Source of the DNA: Euptelea pleiosperma
Taxonomy: Eukaryota; Streptophyta; Magnoliopsida; Ranunculales; Eupteleaceae
Reading direction: 5' to 3'
Assembly (NCBI GenBank): GCA_035048495.1
Contig: CM068545.1
Location: 18,125,702-18,189,701 of the forward strand
Length of the DNA stretch: 64,000 bases
Shown: positions 11,638-24,345 of the stretch, piece by piece
Layout: every line of letters starts with the position of its first letter
How positions within the stretch are numbered: position 1 is the stretch's first letter
The notes under the pieces: generated by a model
The model's database searches: none
What the model saw: only the letters and a program-made list of their open reading frames with translations
What the model was told of the DNA's origin: nothing
Translations under genes and position numbers: made by a program

Positions 11638-12537
11638 GGTTAGTCCCCTTTTTTGACCGCTCCCGTTTCAAGAAACAATACAAGCCACATGGAACACTCT
11701 TAGAGGACTATGACCGTATGGATGTTTGGCCAATCTCTAGGTGGACCTACAAACCAAAAATCAGCCTGATTAGGGATTTCTAGGCGTTGGATTGGACTTA
11801 AGGGCCTGTTTGGTACGTGAGAAAAAGAGTTCCGACGGCGAATATTTAGCCAGGCGAATATTATCTTGGCTAAATATTTGCTCATAGCAATATTTAACAA
11901 TGTTTGGTACGTGTACGAGCTAGCTCACTTCAGCTTATTTCATTTTCTTTCAATTTGAGTGGGTCCCACATATCAAAGTAAGTCAAAAATAGGTTGGGTT
12001 AGTGCGGGAACCACATATTATGTCAAAGAATAAAAAAAAATTCATTTTTATCTTTTTTATATATTAAAAAATTAATTTTTATTGAAAATAGTGATTTTCC
12101 GGCGAGAAAATAAAATTTTCTCACCAAGGCATAATCGGTGTTAAAATATTTTCACAGGGGGGGGGTGATCAAATGTTTTCCCGCCGCGGAGGGCAAATAT
12201 GTGGGCCCGGCTAAATATTCGCCAAGGGCGGGTGGCTGCCAAACACAGCCGGGCGAATATTTGCGCGGCTAAATATTTTATTTGCCCGCGGTGCGTTACC
12301 AAACAGGCCCTAATTTTCATGGGTTGATCTCAACTGTGAGAATTTGAGCAGTATTTGAGGTACGAATTTCCAAAGGTTTGAAATCACTAATCAAGCTGAC
12401 TTTTGGTTTGTAGGTCCACCTAGGAATTGGCCAAACCTCCAAACGGTTAGACTCCTCTAAGAATGTGCCACATGGCTCATATTGTGTCCTGTAACAGGAG
12501 CCGGTCAAAAAAGGCCGGTCCCTGGAGCCCGACCCGT
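11638..12537. mobile_element. Fold-back element interrupted by a Tourist-like MITE
   Basis: The left arm (to 11798) includes TTTTTTGACCG, GGATGTTTGGCCAATC and CAAACCAAAAATCAGCCTGA. The right arm (from 12314) has the inverted partners CTAATCAAGCTGACTTTTGG, GAATTGGCCAAACC and CGGTCAAAAAA. The outer limits are approximate. The pair is split by the insertion at 11802-12310. Sibling copies at 11046 and 29791 show what the uninterrupted centre looks like. Confidence 0.7.
11802..12310. mobile_element. Tourist/PIF-Harbinger-like MITE, TAA target duplication
   Basis: A 509-bp element starting GGGCCTGTTTGGTACG and ending GTTACCAAACAGGCCC, the classic Tourist-type terminus. TAA flanks both sides (11799-11801 and 12311-12313). 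Removing the element and one TAA restores GGATTGGACTTAATTTTCAT, which parallels GGATTGGAATCGTTTTCAT in the sibling host element near 29935. It contains a G run and GC-rich GCGAATATTT motifs and is non-coding. Confidence 0.88.
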
Positions 12538-12910
12538 GAAGAACCTTGTACACGTGAGAAGAATCGTAAAACCGGTCGTCTGGTTGAATTGCTTACTTTC
12601 CAAGTTACCGGTGGTGGATTAACATTTCCCAATCTGTCAGCCATTGTTGCTGTCGTTCGTTTGAACGAGATGGTCCCTCCACTCTTCTCTTTTCTCCAAC
12701 ACAATTAATATTCTAAACACAGGTTCTATTAAAATCCAAATCAAAGAAACATAGAAAAACCAACCCACTGGAAGATTTTTCTGTTTCAAACCCACCGTTC
12801 CTCTGGTCTCCAGTCTCCACACTTCTTCACTGTTTTCTTCCCACCATTTCACTTTCCTCCTTCTCTAAACCGCCCATGGTTTTCCAAAACCATTTTTCCT
12901 TCTCTCTTAA

Positions 12911-12924
12911 AACCTATAAGTACA
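12911..12924 (+). promoter_or_regulatory. Possible TATA element of the pyruvate decarboxylase gene
   Basis: AACCTATAAGTAC lies about 55 bases before the ATG at 12971 and would imply a short leader of roughly 25-30 bases. The only evidence is the sequence match and position. I did not identify convincing anaerobic-response elements. Confidence 0.35.
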
Positions 12925-12970
12925 AAACCCCCTATTCACTTCTTACAACCACCTTAAACCCAGAAAAAAA

Positions 12971-15900
12971 ATGGAACCCCAAAACCATAGCGGCGCCATT
13001 GCACATCCTAGCACCACCCCTGCTCCGGTGCCAGCCGGTGCGCATAGTTACACCCTCGGCCGACACTTGGCTCGGCGGCTAGTTCAAATTGGCGTGAGGG
13101 ACGTGTTCTCTGTGCCAGGTGATTTCAATCTGACGCTGCTGGACGACCTGGTCGCCGAGCCGGAGCTTAACCTTGTCGGCTGCTGCAATGAGCTCAACGC
13201 CGGGTACGCGGCGGACGGCTATGCCCGTGCGAAGGGTGTTGGTGCCTGCGCTGTTACGTTCACTGTCGGTGGGCTTAGCGTTCTCAATGCCATTGCTGGG
13301 GCCTACAGCGAGAACCTCCCAGTTATTTGCATCGTTGGTGGGCCCAATTCGAACGATTATGGAACTAATCGGATCCTCCACCATACGATCGGGTTGCCTG
13401 ATTTCAGCCAGGAGCTTCGTTGCTTCCAGACGGTCACCTGTGCCCAGGCAAGTTAGAATTCTATTGACCCAAGTTACCGAAAATGCCATTGCTAGACTTA
13501 ATAATGTTCTTGGTGTTTGATACATAAAATTTTTATTTTTACCGTCGAATTGAAGAAAAAAAATAAATTAAACCTTTGGTGTTGTTTGAATTTTGTGGTG
13601 GTGGATGGCAATAAATAACAGGCTGTGGTGAATAACTTGGATGACGCACACGAGCTGGTCGACACTGCTATTTCGACCGCTTTGAAGGAATGCAAACCAG
13701 TTTATATCAGCATAAGTTGTAATTTGCCGGGAATTCCTCATCCAACTTTCACTAGGGAGCCAGTCCCTTACTTTCTCGCACCACGGTTAGCTTCCTCTTA
13801 GTTACTGTTCGGACTCTCTTTTGATTCTTCATGTGAAATTGAAAACTTTTCGTGAACTTCTGATGCAATATAATGTGATGGTGGATAAAAAACATGTCCA
13901 CAACTGACTTTAAGTATTGAATCAAACAGAAGTTGGTATGAATAATCTGAGACTACAAACGTGATACACATAAAATTCTCTTAAGTGGGTTTTTCTTGCC
14001 TTTGAAGTTGTATTATTACTGGATCGGAAACTTTATGGGTGTTGTTCTCATCCCTTTTACGAGCAATGACTAGACTGATCTTGGTTTTAATGATAAGAAC
14101 CTTCCTGAAGCAACCAAGTTATATTGGTTTTACAACATAAGTTTTGGTCTATTGCTTTCATAATTCGTATACATGAATCAGTGTGCAAGGTTAAGGTCTT
14201 AATCAATTCAATCACACAATACATAATACATATAAGAGTTTCTTCACACTAGTCATGTTAGTTTTCTGACACTCCCTTCAGGCTGAGATGTCTAATCAAA
14301 GCATCGAAAGCTTTTTTGCAAGAAGGTCATGTCATTCTCATACACCACTCACATCTTTCTCATGAAGTATTTGGTTAGATGTTTGCAGCCTTTCAGCAAA
14401 AAGATCTGTGGAGGCTGTATCTGACTGGTGTTAACTTTTTGTCTTGTGGAATGAGAATCCATCTGAACAGGTTTGATCTTCCATTTGTGTTGGTTGAGTA
14501 CCAGATTGGGTATCAACATAGATGTGATCCAAAGAGGAATGTATATCTAAGATATTTTAGAATTTGTTTAGCCAAAGTATGAGCAGCTATAAAACCATAC
14601 TCTGCTTCCTAGTAAGCAATTCAGCATACAGCAAAAAATATAGTTCAGAATTTTTTCTGAGTATAATTCGATTTTTAAGATCAAATATACGGTCAAAATT
14701 TTGGCGAACAATATGGAAAACAGCAAAATACCGTAAGGGATGTATTTGTGTTTAATATGGATTTCCTTCTATAATTTGGGAAGAAAAACGTACCAGTTTG
14801 GAACGGTTTTTGGCCATTCCGTACGTTCCAAGAGTGGCCTAATTGGTCCTATGCATATAAAATATATATCAGTATATATTATAGTCATTTACATACGGTT
14901 CTCAAGGATTGCCTCGGACAAGAAGAAATGGGACATCGGCTCCTCTGCTAATTGAACGTCGGACGGTGGGGGGAGGAACTTGCAAAAAAACACTCTGATG
15001 CTCAGGTAAGAGAACGAGAAGAAGGTGATTTGCAAATATAAGTGATGGGCTTCGAAATTGAATTGACAGAGATTGAATGGTTCATACCTTTGCCGGTGAC
15101 TAGTATTTATAGGTTTTCAGAGAAGTACAATCTTAGAAGGACTAGGACTTCAATGGAGACTTTCTATTCTTTATATTAGAGTCCAAGCAAGTCTCCATTC
15201 TTGTTGCTTAGAGTGTGAAGGTTTCTATCTCTCAAAGGCATTAGTTTAGAATTAGAAGACTTTCTATTCTTGTCCTTGGTCAACTAGGAAAGTCTCTTCC
15301 ATTATGCCGTCTGGAGGGAGTCTTAACTTTGGAGGAGTTGGGCTCTCTCCAGATCTCTAGCACTTATTGGCCTTAGCCAATTCTTAGAAGGTTTCCCTTT
15401 GCATGGATACACCTTTGTGCTGACTCGGCGAGATTCCCGCCATGCCGGAACGATCATAGCTGACAGGAAATCTTGTTGAGAAAAGAATTAAAATATTGTA
15501 TTAATTGGGTTTTTAATTACTTAAATAGGGGCCCAGGTATCACATGCCATGCTACACGTGTGCTCTTTAATGCGTAGTGACACGTGTACGGCTGAGATCA
15601 CGTGGTCATATATGGTATCAACAATATGGATAATCTTTTGATCTCTGATTGTTTCTAAAACAACTATTTATATGTAAAACTACTCCCTGTTTCTGAAACC
15701 ACTTTTTCCACAATCTCTAGTTTTTCACGCACTACTAATGTCATTTAAAAGAGACAAATGGAGAGTTGCTTGTACATGTACCCTAAAAAAATAGGTCGAA
15801 TCTCTTTAAACATCTCTCTCTCGCTCACATCCTAAATCGACCAACTCCTCAACCCTCTCAGCTCCATGTTACTTTTTCTTCCTTTTGATCTCCTCTCTTC

Positions 15901-16022
15901 TGATCAAAACCGTTCTTCTCTAGTCTTTTTTTTTAAAAGTAAAACTTCTCTAGACTTTTGATTTTTGCCATCGATGATTATTTGCAGTCTCAGTTGTTGA
16001 TCACGATACTATCAAGCCCTAG

Positions 16023-16076
<54 letters not shown>

Positions 16077-16143
16077 AGAGAGGTATGAATGTAGGAGAAG
16101 GGAAATACTTTGGGAGTGTTTTTAGACTGAATATTTCATTAAT

Positions 16144-16191
<48 letters not shown>

Positions 16192-16275
16192 TAGGAGAAG
16201 GGGAAATACTTTGGGAGTGTTTTTTATAGACTGAATATTTCATTAATACGAAAAAATGTGTACTATTTCATTAAT

Positions 16276-16333
<58 letters not shown>

Positions 16334-16481
16334 GAATGTAGGAGAAGGGGAAATACTTTGGGAGTGTTTTTTATAGACTGAATATTTCATTAATACGAAA
16401 AAATGTGTACTAAATTTTGATTTTTGCCATCGATGATTATTTGTAGTCTCAGTTGTTGATCACGATACTATCTATCCCTAG

Positions 16482-16523
<42 letters not shown>

Positions 16524-16695
16524 GAATGTAGGGTGATGGAAGAGAAAGATGGAGAAGGGGAAATACTTTGGGAGTGTTTTTTATAGACTGAATATTTCGT
16601 TAATACGAAAAAATGTGCACTAAATTTTGATTTTTGCCATCAATGATTATTTGCAGTCTCAGTCATTGATCACGATACTATCAAGCCCTAGCTTG

Positions 16696-16731
<36 letters not shown>

Positions 16732-19700
16732 GGGGGGGGGGGGGAAATACTTGGGGAATGTTTTGAGAGGTATGAATGTAGGGAGAGAGAGAGAGAGAGA
16801 AGGGGAAATACTTGGGGAATGTTTTTTATATACTGAATATTTCATTAATACGAAAAAATGTGTACTAAAAAATTTGCATATATTTTAAACATACAATCTT
16901 ATAATACGTTTTTTTTTTTTTCCAAAAATACACGAATTAAACGGCAGATTGTTAACTGGGCTCTGCTTTTGCACTTGATCTTGTGTATGGGACTGTATGT
17001 TTAGCAGATATGTGTCAAAGCCCATTGCATCCAATTGATGGTCCCCAGCTAAGAGGCTTCCTGGCCCAAAAATTAATGCCCAGAATAATATAATTAATAT
17101 GATATATAGGATATCCATATAGGAAGGATACTGGGTTAGGAGTTATCTTAGAAAGACTCTTATCTATTCAATGGTTCAGATTAATGAGTGGGGTAGTTTC
17201 TTTTTCTTCTCCTTTGAGAGATTGATCAGCAAGATTTTGAATAAAACCTGTTCCAAGTAATGTGCTATATAACCTAAGATAAACAGATATGGATACAGTA
17301 CGGACATTGGTACAGGGATACAACTCTTCATTTTCGAAAATCCAAGACATGGACGCAGATCTGGATATCCCATCTAATATGTTAATATCCTTCTTTAATT
17401 TTTAGTTTTTCAAGCAAAGTATCTTTATTTTATATTCATATCAATGCAAATATAGTAAAATTTCTAAATTTTCAAAGTTTCTTCCAATAGAATTTGTTAT
17501 AATACATTATTTATATCTTCCTATTGATTTAAGGAATAAGGAAACTGTTAGGAGTTAAAAATAACACAGTAGCATAGTAGAAAATGAGAAATTGGTGGTA
17601 TAGAAGGATCCATGCAGTATCCTGTACCAGTATTGGTATCGACACAATACAGTTATGACAACCGTGTTGAACCATACAGATATCATAGATAGAAACTATT
17701 CAATTGGGTTCTTGGCGCTTGTTTCAGCCCACAAGTAGCTTTCTTCTTATTGTAGAAACTCGGGAACATGAGAGTCTTTCTAACCATCCACAAGCTTGTT
17801 TTGTGTATTCTTGCGGATTCCATAGAGAGAAATTTTTTTGGATTCATCAAATCAATAAAGAGCTTCAAATTTGACAGATATCACTTTGTGATCCATTGAG
17901 AGTGTTTATATTATGATGGTTGGGAGACAGTTGCATCATTTCCCCTGATTTTGTACAATTTGTATAGAAGGACAAGGAAAACCATAGGTGACCACAAAAT
18001 GACTTCTTATATGCCCAACGACCACTTCTAGCTTTGTTCTACATTGTTTTATAGCTTCATTTTGAATTGTTCACCATCTCTAACTAACCTTGGATCGGTT
18101 AGGTAAACTTTTTTTGGGTAGGTAAGCAGGGTGGTCAGTGAGTAAGTGCATGAGGACTGGTTTTGAAACCTGGCTGTGGTTTCAACTTTCAACGCCCAAT
18201 GACTTTGTTGCATGGTATGTAACAATTGGCATGGATGCGTGTGTCAGTGCCTGACACAAATACGAAGTGTCTAACACGACCCCTTTCAGAAGCCTGAAAC
18301 ATAGATCGACCGTACAAATGTATTATATTGTAATATTTTAGTTGTATTTAAACCAAAAGTTTTTTGTAATTAAAAATAAGGAAATAAATATAAGAAAAGT
18401 AGAAGAAAACATTTCTATATGCCATGGAGCTATCCAATAATATAATAAATATAAGTAGATTTACAAGAGGGAAGACTATCAAACAACTACAACTGTGTTT
18501 AACAATTTAAAAAAAAAAATTATATGGAGGATGTGTATCCCTCTTTTAGAAATCATTTATTTAATAAAAATTATCAAAATATAGGGTGGCACTATCATAT
18601 ATGTCAGACTGTGTGTCGGGATGTTCCGACACGCATGTTCGTGTTGGTGTTTGACACGACAAAAAACCCTAAAAGTGCCATGTCCATGTTACATAGATGC
18701 CAAGTGTAGACGGTAAAGCTGTTGGATATGAGTTCTATTTTGTTTTTTCCTTTTTTGATAGTTTTGATGAATTGTTTAAGTCTTTGTTAAAATTTGGTCC
18801 TTCTAAATACAAAATCTTCTCTAGGCTCGTTATTTGTTGTACTTTAGGTCTATTTTTTGTCTTTGTAAAGGATCATGTTAGCTCTGAAACCAATAAAGAG
18901 CTTCACATGTGGCATTATATCACTCTATGATCCTTTGAGAATGTTTATATCATGACGCTTGGAAGACAGTTGCATCATCTCCTTTGATTTTGTATAGAAG
19001 GACAAAGATAACCTTAACTGGCCACAATAATTACATGTTATATGTCCAGCACTTTACTTCTAGCTTTGTCTCACTTTGCTCGTGTTGCAGAGTTTTCTGC
19101 TTTTTGCCAGCTGAAAAATGAAAGTGCGCTTTGTATTATTTAATAGCTTCATTTCGAATTGTTTAATATTATTTTATGGCATGATTATGAATTTTTCATC
19201 ATCTCTAACTGACCCTGGTTCAGTTAGTTAATGTTCTTTTGTGTAGGTAAGTGGGGTGGTCAGTGGGTCAATAGGTAAGTGCCTGAGGACAGATTTTGAA
19301 ACTTGGTCATGGTTTCAACACCCAATGACTTTGTTGCATGTTGCATGCCAAGTTTAGACAGTAAAGATGTAGGTTGTGAGTTCTAAGGTTTTTTTCCAGA
19401 TAGTAGTGATGCATTGTTCAAGTCTGAAGATAACTTTGTCTGTGGGCTTATTATATTAGTTTTTGTGATTGAACTTGTGTTTTATGCCTTACTAAAAATG
19501 CAGGTTGGCCTTTTGTTTTGTAATCCATATCCAAATTGGTCAAATTACCATAATGTATTTCTCACAAAAATATATACAGGAGACTTGTGACTTCAAAATG
19601 ACCAAGCTACTCTTATGCATGCAGGATTAGCAATCAAATGGGGTTAGAAGCTGCGGTGGAGGCGACAGCTGATTTTTTGAATAGGGCTGTGAAGCCTGTT

Positions 19701-21899
19701 ATTGTGGGTGGACCCAAGCTAAGGGTGGCCAATGCCCAACAAGCCTTTGTAGAGCTGGCAGATGCATGTGGATATCCAATAGCTGTTATGCCATCAGGCA
19801 AGGGGCTGGTACCTGAGCACCACCCGCACTTCATCGGGACATACTGGGGTGCTGTCAGTAGCAGTTATTGTGGAGAGATTGTAGAGTCAGCTGATGCCTA
19901 TGTTTTTGTGGGCCCCATCTTTAATGACTACAGTTCCGTGGGATACTCTTTGCTGATCAAGAAGGAAAAAACAGTGATAGTGCAGCCTAACCGTGTGACT
20001 ATTGGAAATGGACCTTCCTTAGGTTGGGTTTTCATGGCCGACTTCTTGAGTGCATTGGCCAAAAAGCTAAAGAAGAACAGCACTGCTGTAGAGAATTACC
20101 GCCGAATCTTTGTTCCTCCTGGTATCGCTCTCAAGCGTGAGAAAAATGAACCTTTGAGAGTTAACATCCTCTTCAAGCATATTCAGGCAAGCCATGAGAA
20201 GCATGATCTAGAATTTTCTCTTTGTTTATCCCTCATATTTATGGTTGGTCAACTCCGACTGAAATGATGGGATGGATATCTTCTGTGAGACTTAGCATAA
20301 TCATATCTTCTGAAAAGTGGTAGTCATACACAGGATATACATCCAGGGGATCAGGATATACTCCACTGTCTTGTCCAAAATCAATCTGCTTGGATGATTG
20401 CAACTATCTGATCTAAAGCCCCTTTGTGGACCATCCTAGATAGTTAGTCATATTAACCAATCGGATTGGTTTTCGGTGTAATAAATCTCCAAGATGGGAA
20501 GGAGACAGTTGAAAGGTTGAAACACTATTTTTCCTAAATGATCCAAACACCACGATTTTCTAAAAAACGAATATGCCAAAACATGTCACAAGATCCATCC
20601 TTTCTAGCTTCTTTCTTCGGTTTGTTGTTTTTATTATATCGATCTATCTCATTAAACAGGAAATGCTGGGTCGAGACACAGCGGTCATTGCAGAGACAGG
20701 AGACTCGTGGTTCAACTGTCAGAAGCTCCGTCTCCCGGAAAATTGTGGGTAAGCCATTGGGTTTTAAATTTTGTAAGTTTGTACCTGCTGCCTCAATTTT
20801 TATATTGTCTTCTTCCAATGACTAACAATGATATCGTGCAGATACGAATTCCAGATGCAGTACGGATCCATTGGTTGGTCAGTAGGCGCTACTCTTGGTT
20901 ATGCTCAGGCTGCCAAAGATAGGCGTGTGATTGCCTGCATTGGTGATGGGAGTTTCCAGGTGGGTCACAATGACTGTGTTTGCCCATTTTGTATCCTAAA
21001 ATGACACCCATACATGCAGGATCTAAGAAGTCAGAAAAAAAAAAAGAACCTCTATGGTCTACTTTAGGTTAACTGGTGGAAAAGTTGACAAGTCTAATTA
21101 ATTCTCCCTTTGGTTTAGGTAACAGCTCAGGATATTTCTACGATGATTCGGTGTGGACAAAGGACCATTATATTCCTGATCAACAATGGAGGGTACACAA
21201 TTGAAGTAGAGATCCACGATGGTCCATACAATGTGATTAAGAACTGGGACTACACCAAGCTTGTTGACGCCATCCACAATGGTGAAGGCAAATGTTGGAC
21301 TACCAAGGTTAGCATGGAAATACACACACCAATTATCTCTTCTTGTCATTAAGAGGTCATCAAGGGTGATGCACCCTTGCTCTCTTCTCGCCTGAACTGT
21401 TCAAGATCAATCATTGGGTGCTTTCTTTGATGGGTCATAACCCAAATACCAGATTGACTGGATACCATCCTGAGGATCTTAACTGTCCTAACCTAACCAA
21501 AAAAAAAAAAAAAGATTAGTTCAATTCTCAAGCAATTAGATTTGTCTGGTCCGAATGGCTTTTTGGGTATGCCCCATCCAAGAGGTGGCCAATGGGTTGA
21601 GTGGTCAATATCCATGGTATGCGAGTTGGGTCTCCATCCTCAATTCACTGGAAGTGTATCATATATTATCTGTTTCATTAATGGATGATGCTTAGAGTAG
21701 GCTGAAGGATTGGATTATTGAAATGCAGGTTCGTACAGAGGAGGAACTGACGGAAGCGATCGCAACAGCCACAGGGGCACAAAAGGATTGCTTGTGTTTC
21801 ATCGAGATTTTCGTGCACAAGGACGACACAAGCAAAGAGCTGCTGGAGTGGGGATCACGAGTTTCTGCTGCCAACAGCCGCCCTCCTAATCCTCAGTAG
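12971..21899 (+). CDS. PDC: Pyruvate decarboxylase
   Basis: Seven exons: 12971-13447, 13622-13785, 19625-20186, 20660-20748, 20842-20959, 21119-21307, 21729-21899. They join in frame to 1770 nt (589 aa), close to the usual plant length of about 600. The enzyme is cytosolic and thiamine-diphosphate dependent, and converts pyruvate to acetaldehyde and CO2 in ethanolic fermentation. Visible motifs are the N-terminal PYR-domain glutamate in [16 protein letters not shown] (E74), the active-site pair H137-H138 in ILHHTIG, a central domain with VIVGGPKLR, and the ThDP/Mg motif GDG (465-467) to NN (492-493). The C-terminus [14 protein letters not shown] is typical of plant PDC. Introns 1 and 3 start with GC (CAG|GCAAGT and CAG|GCAAGC) rather than GT, and only these junctions keep the frame. 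Intron 2 is 5.8 kb and repeat-filled. Family members are induced by low oxygen, but nothing in the sequence proves that here. Confidence 0.97.
15956..16870. repeat. Tandem array of units carrying (GA)n microsatellites
   Basis: Four or so diverged copies of a roughly 150-300-bp unit occur. The fullest unit reads TTTTGATTTTTGCCATCGATG, then GTCTCAGTTGTTGATCACG, then CCCTAGCTTGAGAGAGA with a long GA run. GGTATGAATGTAGG and AAATACTTTGGGAGTG follow, and it closes with CTGAATATTTCATTAATACG. GA runs lie at about 16025-16070, 16150-16187, 16281-16328, 16486-16518 and 16696-16720. The last copy has a 24-G run at 16721-16744. Confidence 0.85.
17683..17870 (-). mobile_element. Possible Ty1/copia reverse transcriptase scrap
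   Basis: The minus-strand translation contains [13 protein letters not shown], resembling the YGLKQAPRAW motif of copia reverse transcriptases. Only about a dozen residues match, so this is a weak call. Confidence 0.3.
17860..19355. repeat. Diverged direct duplication inside PDC intron 2
   Basis: Segment 17860-18215 recurs at about 18893-19350 in the same orientation. Shared words include GGGAGACAGTTGCATCAT / GGAAGACAGTTGCATCAT, GATTTTGTATAGAAGGACAA, GGGTGGTCAGTG and CAATGACTTTGTTGCATG. The second copy carries extra insertions. A further word pair, GCCAAGTGTAGACGGTAAAG (18699) and GCCAAGTTTAGACAGTAAAG (19349), shows the repeat unit is about 1 kb or is compound. Confidence 0.7.
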
Positions 21900-22094
21900 C
21901 AGTTTGAAGTTCAGAAAGTTCGAATATGGGGTTTGAGATTGTGGAATTTGGTAACTCCCGATCCGAGAACTTATACAAGAGATAGAAATAAGAAATGACA
22001 GGGAGGGTTGTAAATCTGTGAGTTGCATTGTTAGCATCACATTTTGAACAGTCAGTGTCAAAGCTTGTTTGTTATAACAAGACTACTGTGTATA

Positions 22095-22100
22095 AATAAA
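22095..22100 (+). terminator. Likely polyadenylation signal of the PDC gene
   Basis: AATAAA occurs 196 bases after the stop codon in an AT-rich context (TATAAATAAAAGG). Distance and motif are appropriate for a plant 3' UTR. Confidence 0.5.
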
Positions 22101-24345
22101 AGGACAAATAAGAAAAACATTTTAATCATGAAAGAGCTGTTAATGACAAAATACCCCTGTATTTATTCAACATGTATGAAATATTATAGGGGTGTTTTTG
22201 GAAAAAGTGGTGAAATTAGAAAGTTTAACCTAGGCATTTTTGGAAGATTAATGTAGAGGGGCAGTTTTGGGTATTTGGCAATTCAAGGGGATGGGTGTAA
22301 TTTTGAAGATCCCATAGCTTAAAATTTGGAGGGTCGAATTTAAAAAGGGAAAATTTATTTGCACCCCACAAAACTTCGCTGACTGTCAATGATGACCGCT
22401 CAGAATAGGATCCACGTGGCACACTTCTAAAGGGTGCTGACCGTATGGTCATGCTCCAAAATTAACGTTCTGAACCTTTTAAACGTGGATTTGCACCAAA
22501 CTAAACTTTACACTGTTTGGTTGGTCTTAAACAATCTAAATATGGGTATTCATTTCGACAGAATCTGGATCGTCGAAACCATTGGCCAATATTTAATTGA
22601 TTGGTTGATTAGCAATGTTAGCATAGATGTGATTTTTGGTTCAGACACCCCAACATTTGGACAGTATTGATATGCGTCTCATGTAATATTCCTGTATGAG
22701 CAGGAAAGAAATCCTGGACTTTCCGTCCACAAAACCTTTTGCCCTTGTTCACGCATATTACTGTTTTATTCCGTTCCTACTTTTAAGGAATGAGAATCCA
22801 ATTCCTGTCAACAGACGCAACACACATGACTCCATGAGAGAGAATCTAATTGATCATAGCCATCCATTTTCTAGCCATCAAAAGTTTTAGTTCATGGCCC
22901 AACCGTGATCATGGTCTGGGCTAACACAATGCAACTCACAGATTTATAACCGTCCCTGTCATTTTGGGTACTGAGCTTCAATGCTTAGAAAATACAAATC
23001 AAAATGATTTTTGGTCCTTAGATCCATCTAGGGATGTTTCGAACATCAGTACCATCATAAATCTCTAAGTATATCACATGATGTTTTTAGGTGTCTCCCC
23101 CTGACTTCCATATAGAAAACTGATAAATATAAATAAAAAATTTCTCACCCAGCCCCAGCCGTGCATATTATTACAAGGGCAAAACTTTGACCATGAACAT
23201 CCATCATCAATGTTGATGATAGACCACAGTGTGAGCCACGTGGCACATCATTAGAGGACAATGACCCTATGTTTGGCCCGTCCCTTGGTAGATGTACATA
23301 ACAGAAATTAGCATGATTAGTGATTTTCATCCATTGGATCTGAGTACCCCAAATAATGTTCAAATTCTACGGTTTAAAAACAAGAGTCTAATCCTATAGA
23401 TAGAAACTACTGATCGGACGAATTTTGGTAGGTAGGTTCACCTAGGGATGGGTCAAACATCCATACAGTCAGTAATCTCTAAGAGCATGCCACATGTAAC
23501 GTGCATGTGCATTGCCCGTGGCATGACAGCTACAAGGAATGTGCCCCCCTTGACTATTCTGTTCGGAGCAACGCCTCCTCGCTTTAATTTGCATGATTTA
23601 CGTGACATATACACCACCGTGCTCATGCAACAAGCTTTTCCAACAAATTATACCACACCAAGAGCTGGTCCAGCATTTGAATGGTCTGCATTTACAAATT
23701 GCGAGCAATTTTCCTAATCCTCTTAGTAGAGGAAGTTCTCATGTGGGACTATTGGTGCATGAAAAATGTACCGGTTGTTATTTTCGTTATAATTAGGCCG
23801 TTATTCAAAAAAAAAGAAAACAGCCGTTGTGATGAAAATAACGGCCATTATTTTCTGGGCGTTAAAACGTAACTGGTGGGGTCCGAATCCGTTATAACGG
23901 CGGTTTTTTTAACCACGAAGCAATCTAACGGGCTTTAATGAAACTTAAGTAGATGATAACTGTCACAGAAGAAGGCATCTATACTACTTCTAAATGTCGG
24001 TATCCTCAGAAAACTTTTTTTTCTTATTTTATCCTCGTTATCTACCTTAAAAGACAGATCTACCCTTTTCTTAAAATGCCCTAAACTAATTTGCTTCCCA
24101 CGTGGCTTCTTCCGTGATTTTTCTATATTTTCCAATAATAACCCTCTAGACATCTTAATCTGCCTCCCACCCAGACTATTTCCTTCGCAGTTCGCACCCT
24201 TCTGATTCCTAAACGTCTGTTTCACACCTTTTCATTTATATTCCAAATCAAAACATCTTGTCCATTAAATGGATTCCTTTTTCAAAACGACCTCTCAAAA
24301 CCTCAATTTTTGTTCCAATTAGCTCTACAAAAATCGATCAGGGAG
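22101..24345. other. Intergenic stretch with decayed fold-back and hAT-like repeats
   Basis: No gene was recognised. Diverged arms of the common fold-back family occur at about 22950-23060, 23225-23345 and 23410-23490 (for example GATCGGACGAATTTTGGTAGGTAGG). At about 23770-23915 the words CGTTATAATTAGGCCGTTATT, GCGTTAAAACG and CCGTTATAACGGCGG recall the hAT-type GTTTTAACGG MITEs. The ends could not be fixed. Confidence 0.5.

Larger units (their letters stand above)
13786..19624 (+). other. Large repeat-filled intron 2 of the pyruvate decarboxylase gene
   Basis: The intron is bounded by CG|GTTAGC and GCAG|GATTAGC. It contains a (GA)n-bearing tandem array, a 24-G run, a doubtful copia relic and a diverged internal duplication, listed separately. 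The stretch 13800-15950 shows no recognisable gene or element ends. Confidence 0.9.

Noticed and set aside
12463..12708. Open frames just upstream of PDC as a possible 5' exon
   Set aside because: They overlap the fold-back element border, and PDC exon 1 already begins with a complete family N-terminus.
13079..13525. 148-aa minus-strand open frame
   Set aside because: Antisense shadow of PDC exon 1, which is GC-rich and so keeps opposite frames open.
18230..18690. GTGTC/GACAC-rich words as a fold-back element
   Set aside because: Several GTGTC..GACAC words occur but no consistent pair of arms or target duplication could be traced.
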